From positions 43,088 to 107,087 of the forward strand of contig JAEFAM010000003.1 of the NCBI GenBank assembly GCA_016287565.1: DNA of 64,000 nt. The letters run 5' to 3'. The notes beneath the pieces are model-generated. The model ran no database searches. It was not told the origin of the DNA and was given only the letters and a program-made list of their open reading frames with translations. The stretch is from Clostridia bacterium (GTDB lineage Bacteria > Bacillota > Clostridia > UBA1212 > UBA1255). Positions 1-9,255 of this stretch are shown one piece after another (position 1 is the stretch's first letter; each line of letters opens with the position of its first letter). Both the position numbers and the translations under genes were made by a program.

Positions 1-330
1 CGGCAGATCGTCGATGCCCAGAGAGTTGAGCGCCGCTTCGAACTCCGTTTTGGTCTCCCCGGCGCAGCCCTCGTACAACAGCCCCAGCGCGAACAGGAAC
101 GAAAGCGGGGACACCGCGAAATTGTCGTCCGGCTTGTACTCGCCCACGTACTTCAGCAGCGCTGTTTCGAACGTTTGCCCGGAAAGGTCCATGCTGACAG
201 GCTGTCCCGGTAGGGGAGTCGTCACGCTCACGCCGGGCGTCGCGGCGTTTTGTTTTGCGGAACATCCGGCAAAGACGGTCAATGCCATCGCCAGCGTCAA
301 CAATAAAGATACGGTTCGTTTCATTTTCAT
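1..330 (-). CDS. Serpin-family lipoprotein, N-terminal part (truncated by window edge)
   Basis: Reverse strand reads MKMKRTVSLLLTLAMALTVFAGCSAKQ... (lipobox VFAGC) then NFAVSPLSFLFALGLLYEGCAGETKTEFEAALNSLG, a serpin N-terminal signature; AAGGAG-type RBS upstream of the ATG at 330. Confidence 0.8.
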   Translation of the reverse strand, partial: MKMKRTVSLLLTLAMALTVFAGCSAKQNAATPGVSVTTPLPGQPVSMDLSGQTFETALLKYVGEYKPDDNFAVSPLSFLFALGLLYEGCAGETKTEFEAALNSLGIDDLP

Positions 331-332
331 GC

Positions 333-439
333 TCCTTCACTCGCGCCTCGCCGCGAATATCACTCAGCGAAGCTGAATATCACTCGTCCGTCAGGACGAA
401 TATCACTCCCCGGAACGGGGGACAGGTACATATTCCGGG
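333..439. repeat. Partial hairpin-mosaic element (half element)
   Basis: ccttcactcgcgcctcgccgcgAATATCACTcagcgaagctgAATATCACTcgtccgtcaggacgAATATCACTcccCGGAACGGGGGACAGGTAC; palindromes separated by AATATCACT. Confidence 0.75.
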
Positions 440-461
440 TCCCTTCCTTATTAGGGGGTAA

Positions 462-524
462 GCGAAGCCGTTTAGACGGGTAAGAATTTTGTTTTTCCAA
501 AATTCGTGCCGTCAAACGGTTCGC
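462..524. repeat. Long imperfect foldback hairpin
   Basis: gcgaagccgtttagacgggtaagaattttg-tttttc-caaaattcgtgccgtcaaacggttcgc; arms are near-complementary. Confidence 0.75.
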
Positions 525-526
525 AA

Positions 527-547
527 AACGGGGGACAGGTACCCGTT
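527..547. repeat. Solo GGGGACAGGT hairpin
   Basis: aacgggggacaggtacccgtt, AACGGG/CCCGTT stem around the conserved GGACAGGT core. Confidence 0.75.
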
Positions 548-551
548 CCGG

Positions 552-2240
552 TTATTTCTTAGTGCCCAGCAGGCCGCGCAGGATGGAACCCACGCTGCCC
601 CGGAGAACGGAATTCAAAGCGGAAGTCGCCGCCCTCTTGCCGATGGTCGAAATGCTGGACGTAGAACCGCCGGTAACGGAATTGACCAGGTTGGAGCCCA
701 GCGAATTGACCACGGAATTGGTGGCGCTGGTAACGGCCTTCTTCGCCGTCTTGGACGCGGCAGACGTTTTCTTCTTGGAAGCGGTCTTGCCCGTTTTACC
801 GGTTTTGCCCGTTTTGCCGGAAGTCTTTCCGGAAGTCTTGCCGTTGCTCCCGGTCCCGCCTGTATTGCCGCCCGCCTCAGCTTCCGCAGATTCCGCGGCT
901 TCCGCAGCCTCGGCCTCGGCAGCCTCCGCCGCTTCCTGCTCGGCCTTCAGCTTCCGCTTCGCCGCCTGGATCACCTCATATGCCGATTCCCGGTCGATGG
1001 CGCCCCTGTAGACCGCGTCGAGCTCGTCGTTCTTGATAAGTTCACGGACAACGTTTTCGTCCGCGGCCCCCATCAGGCTCTGCGGCGGCAATATTTTCGC
1101 GTTTTCAACGATCGACGGCACGCCCTTCTCGTCAAGAAAGCTCACCAGCGCCTCACCGGTGCCCAGCGCCATCATTGCCTGCTCAGTGTCGAACTCCGGA
1201 TTGACCCGGAACGCCTTCGCCGCCGCCCTGACCGCCTTCTGCTCCGCCGGAGTGTACGCCCTGAGCCCGTGCTGCACACGGTTCGACAATTGCGCCAGCA
1301 CCTCGTCCGGAACGTCCGAAGGCGACTGCGTCACGAAATACACGCCGATGCCCTTCGAACGGATCAGCTTAACGATCTGCACGATCTTCTGCACCAGCGC
1401 CTTCGGCGCGTCGTTAAACAGCAGGTGCGCCTCGTCAAAGAAGAAGATCATCGCCGGCTTCTCCGGATCACCGACTTCCGGCATCTTTTCAAACAGTTCG
1501 GACAACATCCACAGCAAAAACGTGGCGTACACCGTAGGGCTGTTGATCAGCCGCGAACTGGCAAGGATGTTCATATATCCCCGACCGTTCTCGTCGACCT
1601 TCATCCAGTCCTCGATGTCCAGATCCGGCTCACCGAAAACGATGTTGCCCCCCTGGTCCTCGAAACTCAGCAGCGCCCGCTGGATCGCCCCGATGCTCGC
1701 CGTAGAAACGTTGCCGTACTCCAGCGTAAACTCCGCCCGGTTGTCCCCGACGTACTGCACCATGGCCCGCAGGTCTTTGAGGTCAATAAGCAGCAGCCCG
1801 TGCTCGTCCGCCACTTTAAAGACCACGTTCAGCACGCCGCTCTGCACGTCGGTCAATCCCAGCAGCCGGGACAACAGCGTCGGCCCCATGTCCGTCACCG
1901 TCACCCTCACCGGCGTGCCTTTCTCGCCGAAAATGTCCCAGAACCGCACCGGATACGGCTTGTACTCCCAGTTCTCGATCCCGAACCGGGCAATTCGTTT
2001 CTGCATATCTTCCGTGTCCGCGCCCTGCAACGTCATTCCCGTGAGGTCGCCCTTCACGTCGCTGAAAAAGACCGGCACGCCCATATCCGAAAACGACTCC
2101 GCCAGCACCTTCATGGTGATGGTCTTGCCCGTACCCGTGGCCCCGGCGATCAGCCCGTGCCTGTTGGCCATCCGCGGCAACAAATATATTTCTTTGTCTG
2201 ATTTTGCGACCCAGATCTTTCCGTCTTTGATCATGTTCAA
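552..2240 (-). CDS. HerA-like / DUF853 ATPase
   Basis: 562 aa ORF; Walker [19 protein letters not shown] Walker B, C-terminal low-complexity K/S/T/G linker typical of DUF853 proteins. Confidence 0.85.
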   Translation of the reverse strand: MNMIKDGKIWVAKSDKEIYLLPRMANRHGLIAGATGTGKTITMKVLAESFSDMGVPVFFSDVKGDLTGMTLQGADTEDMQKRIARFGIENWEYKPYPVRFWDIFGEKGTPVRVTVTDMGPTLLSRLLGLTDVQSGVLNVVFKVADEHGLLLIDLKDLRAMVQYVGDNRAEFTLEYGNVSTASIGAIQRALLSFEDQGGNIVFGEPDLDIEDWMKVDENGRGYMNILASSRLINSPTVYATFLLWMLSELFEKMPEVGDPEKPAMIFFFDEAHLLFNDAPKALVQKIVQIVKLIRSKGIGVYFVTQSPSDVPDEVLAQLSNRVQHGLRAYTPAEQKAVRAAAKAFRVNPEFDTEQAMMALGTGEALVSFLDEKGVPSIVENAKILPPQSLMGAADENVVRELIKNDELDAVYRGAIDRESAYEVIQAAKRKLKAEQEAAEAAEAEAAEAAESAEAEAGGNTGGTGSNGKTSGKTSGKTGKTGKTGKTASKKKTSAASKTAKKAVTSATNSVVNSLGSNLVNSVTGGSTSSISTIGKRAATSALNSVLRGSVGSILRGLLGTKK

Positions 2241-2267
2241 AACTCCTTTTTATCTTCGAGCCCCCCT

Positions 2268-2292
2268 GGAACGGGGGACAGGTACCTGTTTC
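2268..2292. repeat. Solo GGGGACAGGT hairpin in the DUF853 5' UTR
   Basis: ggaacgggggacaggtacctgtttc. Confidence 0.75.
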
Positions 2293-2304
2293 TTGCTTTC
2301 CCCT

Positions 2305-2334
2305 ATTATGTCATAAAAGGCGGCGCTTTTTCAA
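2305..2334 (-). promoter_or_regulatory. Sigma-A-like promoter for the DUF853 gene
   Basis: On minus strand TTGAAA-N18-CATAAT. Confidence 0.55.
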
Positions 2335-2354
2335 CCGGCCCGAAGCGGCTCGCC

Positions 2355-2610
2355 GAACGGGGGACAGGTTGGCGTTCCGCGAGCGAAATTGCTCGTTAAC
2401 ACTCGCAACTAAATTTGCTCTGCGGGCAAGCGATATCGGTTGCTCTCTTCAAAGTCAAATCTAAGTTGTGTTGCTCTAGGCGAATTTGTATTTATCCTTC
2501 ACTCGCGTGTCAGCGCGAATATCGCTCGTCCGCAGGACGAATATCACTGTGAGCACCGGAGACCAGTTTGGGCAAAAAAGCGGTGCGAACGCTAACCTGT
2601 CCCCCGTTCG
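2355..2610. repeat. Hairpin-mosaic element, copy B, with inverted terminal GGGGACAGGT hairpins
   Basis: Left end gaacgggggacaggttggcgttc, right end cgaacgctaacctgtcccccgttcg; internal variable hairpins and tttatccttcactcgcgtgtcagcgcgaatatc core shared with copy C. Confidence 0.75.
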
Positions 2611-2630
2611 GGGCGCTCCATATAAACCGG

Positions 2631-2659
2631 TTGAAAAATCACCGGCTGTAGATTATAAT
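2631..2659 (+). promoter_or_regulatory. Sigma-A-like promoter upstream of the capD-like gene
   Basis: TTGAAA-N17-TATAAT. Confidence 0.75.
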
Positions 2660-2738
2660 TGAGCGTGGCTGAGTTGCCCGGTTTCATCTGCTGCCCGGGA
2701 AGAAAGCTTACCAACATTTGAATTACGGTGTTATTTTT

Positions 2739-4877
2739 ATGAACGATAAAAGACTTGCCGCGGGATCAGACCGTGATATGACCGACAGCGCAAACGGCGC
2801 AAACGATGCAAACGGCGCAAATAGCGGCACGGTAAAAAACGCGAAAGAAGAAGGATCTACGTCCTCCGCAAAGAGCGTCCGGAAGGCTTCTGCAAAAACT
2901 TCCATCCGCTGGCAGCTTGTAATCTACGACCTCATTCTCTTCCTTGTCCTTGCCACAGCCTGGACCCTGTTCCTCCTGAGAAAATTCGTTGCCGAACCCA
3001 GGACGTCGTTCTCCCACGTTTTGATATCCCTGGGCATCACCGCGGTGCTGATATTTGGCTCGCGCCTGATTGCCCGCGTATACCGCCAGATCTGGAGATA
3101 CGGCGGAGTCCAGTCCTACCTCAGGCTCTGTATTGCCGACGGCATCGCCTTTATAGTGTACGTTATCGGCCGCCTCTTCATCCCGCATCGCGAAGTTGCT
3201 ATAATGTGGACGCTGTCCCTTGTGAGCGTTGACCTGCTCTTCGCCCTCTTCATGAGGATGAGCTACAGATTTGTCTACAAAAATTACAACTTTTCCTCAA
3301 AACTGGGCCGCTTTTACGTAGCTTTGCTCAGGATCTTCACGTTAAGCAAAATTTCAAAAGAGATCGACCGGGACCGCGCCAGCGTGGAAGTATCCCGCAA
3401 GATCAAAATAATGATCGTTGGGGCGGGGGACACCGGCGTCGGCCTGGCATCGGAGCTTCAGAACGGCGGCGAATCGCCCTATTACCCGGCGCTGTTCGTG
3501 GATATCAGCGCTGAAAAGATAGGCCGCGAGATAGCCGGCATTCGCGTCATCGGCGACGACGAAGTCACCCCCGAAAAACTGGAGGCGTACGGCATCCAGG
3601 AGATCGTGTTCGCCCTGCCGCACCTGGGCGACGAAGGCTTCACCGAGCTCTACAACAAATATTACGAATACGGCATGAAGATCAAATCCTACGACTATCC
3701 CATGATGCAGGATTCCGAAAAGGGCAACGGCAAGCGCGTCGTCCGCGACATCGACGTGGAAGAGCTGCTTTTCCGGCGTCAATCGCTGGTTGCCGACGGA
3801 TCCACCGCGTCCTACTACAAGGGCAAGACCGTCCTGATCACCGGCGGAGGCGGGTCAATCGGCTCCGAACTTTGCCGCAGACTGGCAGCCATGGGCGCCG
3901 GACACATCATCATCCTCGACATTTATGAAAACGGCGCATACGATATCCAGCAGGAGCTGAAAATGCAATACGGCAGCGCCCTCGAACTGAGCGTGGAGAT
4001 CACCTCCGTGTGCTGCGCCGATGACCTTGACAGGGTGTTCGCCAAATACAGGCCCGACGTGGTGCTGCACGCCGCCGCCCACAAGCACGTTCCCCTTATG
4101 GAAAACAATTGCGTGGAAGCCGTCCGCAACAACGTCTTCGGCACGCTCAACACCGTGCTGGCCAGCGAAAAATACAATGTGGAGCGGTTCATAATGATCT
4201 CCACGGACAAGGCCGTCAATCCCACCAACGTCATGGGCGCCACCAAGCGCATGTGCGAACGCATCGTACTGACCCACGGCCGCATGGGGGGCAGCACCAA
4301 ATTCAGCGCCACCCGCTTCGGCAACGTCCTGGGCTCCAACGGCTCCGTCATCCCGCTGTTCCGCCGCCAGATCGCCGGCGGCGGTCCCGTGACCATCACC
4401 GACAAGCGCATCGTCCGCTATTTTATGACCATCCCCGAGGCCGCCCAGCTGGTCCTGTGCTCCGGAGCCACCGCAAACAACGGCGAACTCTTCGTCCTTG
4501 ATATGGGCCGCCCCGTAAAGATCCTCGACCTGGCCGTAAATATGATCAAACTCAGCGGATACGTGCCCGGCAGAGACATCGAGATCGTTGAGACCGGCCT
4601 CCGCCCCGGCGAAAAGCTGTACGAAGAGCTCCTGATCAAAAACGAAAACCTCCTCAAGACCGACAACGAAAAGATATTCATCGAGCAGGATACTCCCATA
4701 TCTCCCGAAGAGCTGGATGCCCGCCTGGATGCCCTCAGAAAGGCCGTGGACGAAGGCAGCGAGGACAACGTCCGCGCCGTCCTCAAGTCCGTGGTCGAGA
4801 CTTTCCGCGACCCCGACGAGGTCAATTCCTGCATCGATTCCGTGGCGGAGATCGACGCCGCCAACAAAGCGGACTGA
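2739..4877 (+). CDS. Polysaccharide biosynthesis nucleoside-diphosphate sugar epimerase/dehydratase (CapD/FlaA1-like, membrane-anchored)
   Basis: N-terminal TM helices, MIVGAGDTG and VLITGGGGSIGSELCRRL Rossmann motifs, STDKAVNPTNVMGATKRMCE; ATG 2739 preferred over the TTG at 2718. Confidence 0.88.
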   Translation: MNDKRLAAGSDRDMTDSANGANDANGANSGTVKNAKEEGSTSSAKSVRKASAKTSIRWQLVIYDLILFLVLATAWTLFLLRKFVAEPRTSFSHVLISLGITAVLIFGSRLIARVYRQIWRYGGVQSYLRLCIADGIAFIVYVIGRLFIPHREVAIMWTLSLVSVDLLFALFMRMSYRFVYKNYNFSSKLGRFYVALLRIFTLSKISKEIDRDRASVEVSRKIKIMIVGAGDTGVGLASELQNGGESPYYPALFVDISAEKIGREIAGIRVIGDDEVTPEKLEAYGIQEIVFALPHLGDEGFTELYNKYYEYGMKIKSYDYPMMQDSEKGNGKRVVRDIDVEELLFRRQSLVADGSTASYYKGKTVLITGGGGSIGSELCRRLAAMGAGHIIILDIYENGAYDIQQELKMQYGSALELSVEITSVCCADDLDRVFAKYRPDVVLHAAAHKHVPLMENNCVEAVRNNVFGTLNTVLASEKYNVERFIMISTDKAVNPTNVMGATKRMCERIVLTHGRMGGSTKFSATRFGNVLGSNGSVIPLFRRQIAGGGPVTITDKRIVRYFMTIPEAAQLVLCSGATANNGELFVLDMGRPVKILDLAVNMIKLSGYVPGRDIEIVETGLRPGEKLYEELLIKNENLLKTDNEKIFIEQDTPISPEELDARLDALRKAVDEGSEDNVRAVLKSVVETFRDPDEVNSCIDSVAEIDAANKAD

Positions 4878-4940
4878 CGTTTTTGCAGCGATAAGCGCGG
4901 CAATTTAAGCTCGCCGCTTCCGTACCGGCGACAACGCTTT

Positions 4941-4971
4941 AAAGAACAGGGATCAGCCCTGTTCTTTTTTT
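4941..4971 (+). terminator. Intrinsic terminator after the capD-like gene
   Basis: aaagaacaggg-atcag-ccctgttcttt followed by T-tract; 11 bp perfect stem. Confidence 0.92.
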
Positions 4972-5015
4972 GTTTCGTTTTTGTCCTTCGCCCCGCCGCT
5001 GAGGGCCTTATAAGA

Positions 5016-5044
5016 TTGACACGGACTCCCCGATAAAGTATAAT
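5016..5044 (+). promoter_or_regulatory. Consensus sigma-A-like promoter for the loaP-like gene
   Basis: TTGACA-N17-TATAAT. Confidence 0.85.
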
Positions 5045-5274
5045 GATAAAATGTTGGAGTGTGGCCAACGGAGGAACGCGACGGCTTCCGCCCGAAGCAT
5101 GGGCACAGGCGATCGCCGCGCGGGAAATATCGGGAGAAATGACCCGGACGACGGGCGCCGCAGGCATAAAAAGACGGCGCCGAGCGCGTTGTCCGGACGG
5201 CGAAGCCCGGCCTGAAAAAACGGGCCGGAAAGGCCGGAACCATGCTTCCGGGACGAGACCGGGAGGGTCGATAA

Positions 5275-5925
5275 ATGTGCTACGTAATATATACCGGCGT
5301 TGGCCGGGAAAAAACGGTGCAGCTGCTCATTGCCCGGGTCGTACCTCGGGACCTTTACACACGCTGCTTCTTCACGTACCGGCATATGTGCAAGAAGATC
5401 GGCGGCAAGTGGGCCGACATCTACGAATGGCTCATCCCCGGCTATCTCTTCGTCATAACGGACAGGATAAACGACTTTTATCAGGCCCTGAGAACGCTTC
5501 CCCGATACGGCGCCTACGCCAGGCTCCTTGGCAGAGACGGGCGGCTCGTAAGCCCCTCCGAGATCTCCTACACCTTCGAACCTCTGGCAGAGGAAGAAGA
5601 GCGTTGGCTCCGCTCCCTCATAGGCGACCGCTGGTTCGACGCCCCCTCCGGCGATGACTTTTCAGACGCGCCGTTGACCGCCGGATCGACGGATGCCGAA
5701 GAAGAGGAACAGGAAGGTCCCGTGCCCCGGAACGCGGTGGTGGAACTGTCCGCCATCGGTTTTGACGAAAACGACCGGGTCCGGATCCTTTCAGGCCCCC
5801 TGATGACCTTCAGCGGCCGGGTGCGCAAACTCGATCTGCACCGCCGCATTGCCATCGTAGAAGTCGATTTCATGGGCAAACCTCAGCTTTTGCACCTTGG
5901 CTTCGAGATACTCATTCGCGAATAA
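5275..5925 (+). CDS. NusG-paralog antiterminator, LoaP-like
   Basis: NGN-like N-terminus (CYVIYTGVGREKTVQLLIARVVPRDLYTRCFF...WLIPGYLFV) and KOW-like C-terminus (RVRILSGPLMTFSGRVRKLDLHRRIAIVEVDFMG); first gene after a strong promoter and long leader in a polysaccharide cluster. Confidence 0.8.
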   Translation: MCYVIYTGVGREKTVQLLIARVVPRDLYTRCFFTYRHMCKKIGGKWADIYEWLIPGYLFVITDRINDFYQALRTLPRYGAYARLLGRDGRLVSPSEISYTFEPLAEEEERWLRSLIGDRWFDAPSGDDFSDAPLTAGSTDAEEEEQEGPVPRNAVVELSAIGFDENDRVRILSGPLMTFSGRVRKLDLHRRIAIVEVDFMGKPQLLHLGFEILIRE

Positions 5926-5973
5926 AAACGTCCGCGGCTCCGTTGCCGCCGGACAATGAACGGAAAGTGACTT

Positions 5974-7338
5974 ATGACTGAAAAAGATATGGATAAAGCG
6001 GCTCCGAAAGGCAAGAAACGCACGATAAGCTTCAGCCCTCCCGATATTACGGAACTGGAGATAGCCGAAGTTGCCGAAGCGCTCCGCAGCGGCTGGATCA
6101 CCACCGGCCCACGGACGAAGCTTTTGGAACGGCGCCTTGCCGCATATATAGAAACGGGCAGGACGGATATCGACTGCTCCTCCGAAGAAGGAGTCGCCGT
6201 ATACGGAAACCGCGTGGTCTGCCTTAACTCCGCCACCGCCGCGGAAGAGATGAACCTCCGAATTTTCGGCATCGGCCCCGGGGACGAAGTGATCGTGCCT
6301 GCGTATACGTACACGGCCACCGCGTCTGCAGCCATACATTGCGGCGCTTCGGTGATATTCGCTGATATTTTGAAAGACGGAGATCCCGCCACCCGCATGC
6401 CCGAGATGGACTACGGCGCCCTGGAAGCGCTGGTGGGACCCAGGACCAAAGCCATCGTGGCGGTGGATCTGGGGGGCATCGTGTGCGACTACGAGCGCAT
6501 ATTCGAGATCGCCGAAAAAAAGCGCAGCCTGTTCACGCCGAAAGAGGACGACGGAACGTTCCTGGGCAGCCTGAACAGCAGGATACAGAAAGCCATCGGC
6601 CGAGTTGCCGTGGTTGCCGACTGCGCCCATTCGCTGGGAGCGTGGCGGACGTTCAGAGGCGAGAAGATATATTGCGGCGCCATTGCCGACTTCTCCAGCT
6701 TTTCGTTCCACGCCGTAAAAAACTTTACCACCGCCGAAGGCGGCGCGTCAACCTGGCTGCCCGTTGACGGGATCGGCAACGACGAGATATACAAAACCTA
6801 CCAGCTCCTGTCGCTCCACGGCCAGAACAAAGACGCCCTGGCCAAGACGAAACTGGGGTCCTGGGAGTATGACATAATAGGCCCCTGGTACAAATGCAAT
6901 ATGACCGACGTGGTGGCGGCAATAGGGCTTCGCCAGCTGGACCGCTATCCCGGGCTGCTTGCCAGGCGCTCCGAGATCATCAAACGGTACGACGCGGCCT
7001 GCGACAGGCTGGGCATCAGCCATCTGGTCCACCGCACGGACAACGTACAGAGTTCGAACCACCTTTACCTGATCCGCGTGCCCGGCATCGACGAAGCAGG
7101 GCGCAGCAGGATAATAGAAAAGCTGGCGGAAAGCGGCGTGGCAGCCAACGTCCACTACAAGCCTCTGCCTATGATGACTGCCTACGGCAAAGATTGCGGC
7201 GGGTACCCCAACTCGTACGACTACTACCGCAACCTGATCTCCCTTCCGCTCCACACGCTCCTGTCCGACGAAGACGTGGAATACGTCTGCGAAACGCTGG
7301 AGTCCGCGGTGAGCGAAGTCAGGAGCGTTTATGCTTAA
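5974..7338 (+). CDS. DegT/DnrJ/EryC1/StrS family PLP-dependent sugar aminotransferase
   Basis: ISFSPPDITELEIAEVAEALRSGWITTGP, VPAYTYTATASAAIHCGA, SFSFHAVKNFTTAEGG PLP-lysine motif. Confidence 0.92.
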   Translation: MTEKDMDKAAPKGKKRTISFSPPDITELEIAEVAEALRSGWITTGPRTKLLERRLAAYIETGRTDIDCSSEEGVAVYGNRVVCLNSATAAEEMNLRIFGIGPGDEVIVPAYTYTATASAAIHCGASVIFADILKDGDPATRMPEMDYGALEALVGPRTKAIVAVDLGGIVCDYERIFEIAEKKRSLFTPKEDDGTFLGSLNSRIQKAIGRVAVVADCAHSLGAWRTFRGEKIYCGAIADFSSFSFHAVKNFTTAEGGASTWLPVDGIGNDEIYKTYQLLSLHGQNKDALAKTKLGSWEYDIIGPWYKCNMTDVVAAIGLRQLDRYPGLLARRSEIIKRYDAACDRLGISHLVHRTDNVQSSNHLYLIRVPGIDEAGRSRIIEKLAESGVAANVHYKPLPMMTAYGKDCGGYPNSYDYYRNLISLPLHTLLSDEDVEYVCETLESAVSEVRSVYA

Positions 7339-8026
7339 AAAGTGGGAAAAGCTCCCGGATTGCATGAGGGTCCCGGAAGTCCGGCCTTATTGGGAGGCGC
7401 TCCGTAAAAAGCGGTTCCAGCTGCTTATAAAACGCATATTCGACCTTGCCTGCGCCTTGATCCTTTTCGTTCTGCTCCTGCTCCCGATGGCGGTCATAGC
7501 GATACTCATCAAGGCGGACAGCAAAGGAACGGTCCTGTACCGCCAGGAGCGGGTCACCGCCTGGGGCAAACACTTCAGGATACACAAATTCCGCACCATG
7601 GTCTCAGGCGCCGACAGGCTGGGCTCGGCGGTCACCGTGGGCAACGACAGCCGCATCACGAAGATCGGCTCCGGGCTCAGGCGATTCCGGCTCGACGAGC
7701 TGCCCCAGCTCATCGACGTGATAAAAGGGGATATGTCCTTCGTCGGCACCAGGCCCGAAGCGGTAAAATACGTGGAACGGTATCTGCCGGAGTACAACGC
7801 CACCCTGCTTATGCCCGCAGGCATCACCTCCGAAGCCAGCATCCGGTACAAAGACGAGGACAAACTGCTTGACGCCGCGGAAGACGTGGACAATGTTTAC
7901 GTAGAGCAGGTATTGCCCGCGAAAATGAAATGGAATCTTGACAGCGTGAAGAATTTCAACTTCTTCAAAGACATACTAACGATGATCCGCACCGTGTTTG
8001 CCGTGCTGGGTAAAAAATACAGCTGA
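7331..8026 (+). CDS. Undecaprenyl-phosphate sugar transferase (bacterial sugar transferase family)
   Basis: KRIFDLACALILFVLLLLPM, FRIHKFRTMV, RRFRLDELPQLIDVIKGDMSFVGTRPE. Confidence 0.92.
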   Translation: MLKKWEKLPDCMRVPEVRPYWEALRKKRFQLLIKRIFDLACALILFVLLLLPMAVIAILIKADSKGTVLYRQERVTAWGKHFRIHKFRTMVSGADRLGSAVTVGNDSRITKIGSGLRRFRLDELPQLIDVIKGDMSFVGTRPEAVKYVERYLPEYNATLLMPAGITSEASIRYKDEDKLLDAAEDVDNVYVEQVLPAKMKWNLDSVKNFNFFKDILTMIRTVFAVLGKKYS

Positions 8027-8059
8027 CGGCGCAGCCTTGCGGGCGAAGGGAATTCTTAT

Positions 8060-9244
8060 ATGGGTGAAAGACCTTTAATAGCTTTACTTACGAACAACGA
8101 CGACGACGTGTACTGCTTCCGCCTGGAACTGGTGCGCGCCATACTTGACGCAGGCTACCGGATGCTCATATCCTGCCCCGACGGGCCCAAATTCGAGGCT
8201 CTCGAAGAATACGGGCTCCGCAAAGATCAGGAGTTCCTTTACGACGATCCGCCCATCGACCGCAGAGGCACCAGCGTGGTCAACGACGGCAAACTGTTCA
8301 TGCATTACCGCTCGCTGTTCAAGAAATACAGGCCTTCGGTGGTGCTCACGTATACCGCCAAGCCCAACGTGTACGCCAGCATCGTTGCCCGGCAGCTCCG
8401 CATCCCGGTGATCAACAACGTCACCGGCCTGGGATCCGTATTGAACGAATCCGGCGTGAAAAAGGCGCTCATTATGAAGCTCTTTAAGAAGGCCTACTCC
8501 GGCTCCGCCTGCATAATGTTCCAGAACAGCACCAATATGGAGCTGGCAAAGGAACTGGGCTGGATCAAGGGAGACTATAAGCTCATACCCGGCTCCGGCG
8601 TTGCCCTTGAACGTTTCCCCGTACAGGATTATCCCGAAGGCGGCAACGGCGTCGACGGCGAGCCGGTGGTGTTCAACTATATCGGCAGAGTGCTGAAGGA
8701 AAAGGGCGTTGACGATTACATCGAGGCCGCCCGCAGGATAAAAGCGGAATATCCCGGCACCGAATTCAACGTGCTGGGCTTCGTGGAACCTACCGAAAGC
8801 CATTACGAGACCGAACTGGAAGAACTGGGAAAACAGGGGATCGTCCTGTACAGAGGCTCCCAGAAAGACGTAAGGCCCTGGATCAGCCGCGCCCACGCCA
8901 TCATCCATCCCAGCACCTACGGCGAGGGAATGAGCAACGTGCTGCTTGAAAACGCCGCCAGCGGCCGCTTTATAATCACCACGGACAATCCCGGCTGCCG
9001 CGAGACCGTGGACGACGGCGTCAGCGGGCTCGTTTACCACGGCGGCAATGCCGACGAGCTTGTGGCGGCGGTCAAAGAGTTTCTCAGACTGCCCAACGAA
9101 GAAAGAAAACAGATGGGACTGGCCGGCAGGCAGAAAATGGAACGGGAATTCAGCCGCGAGATCGTTATAAACGCCTACCTCGGCAAGATCAGGGAACTTG
9201 CTCCCGCCCAGGACGTGGAAGCCCGGAATAGCGCCGCGGTATAA
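8060..9244 (+). CDS. Glycosyltransferase family 4
   Basis: GTGLGSVLN, FNYIGRVLKEKGVDDYIEAARRI, HPSTYGEGMSNVLLENAASGRFIITTDNPGCRETV. Confidence 0.9.
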   Translation: MGERPLIALLTNNDDDVYCFRLELVRAILDAGYRMLISCPDGPKFEALEEYGLRKDQEFLYDDPPIDRRGTSVVNDGKLFMHYRSLFKKYRPSVVLTYTAKPNVYASIVARQLRIPVINNVTGLGSVLNESGVKKALIMKLFKKAYSGSACIMFQNSTNMELAKELGWIKGDYKLIPGSGVALERFPVQDYPEGGNGVDGEPVVFNYIGRVLKEKGVDDYIEAARRIKAEYPGTEFNVLGFVEPTESHYETELEELGKQGIVLYRGSQKDVRPWISRAHAIIHPSTYGEGMSNVLLENAASGRFIITTDNPGCRETVDDGVSGLVYHGGNADELVAAVKEFLRLPNEERKQMGLAGRQKMEREFSREIVINAYLGKIRELAPAQDVEARNSAAV

Positions 9245-9255
9245 GGGATCGCACT

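Noticed and set aside
489-2201. 570 aa + strand ORF
   Set aside because: Antisense to the well-supported DUF853 gene; Arg-rich composition typical of a shadow frame.
5050-5274. Known riboswitch class in the loaP leader
   Set aside because: I could not match it to any riboswitch consensus by eye; reported only as an unassigned structured leader.
5043-5657. 204 aa ORF overlapping the loaP leader and gene
   Set aside because: Begins within the promoter -10 region and overlaps the LoaP-like frame; low-complexity Arg-rich.
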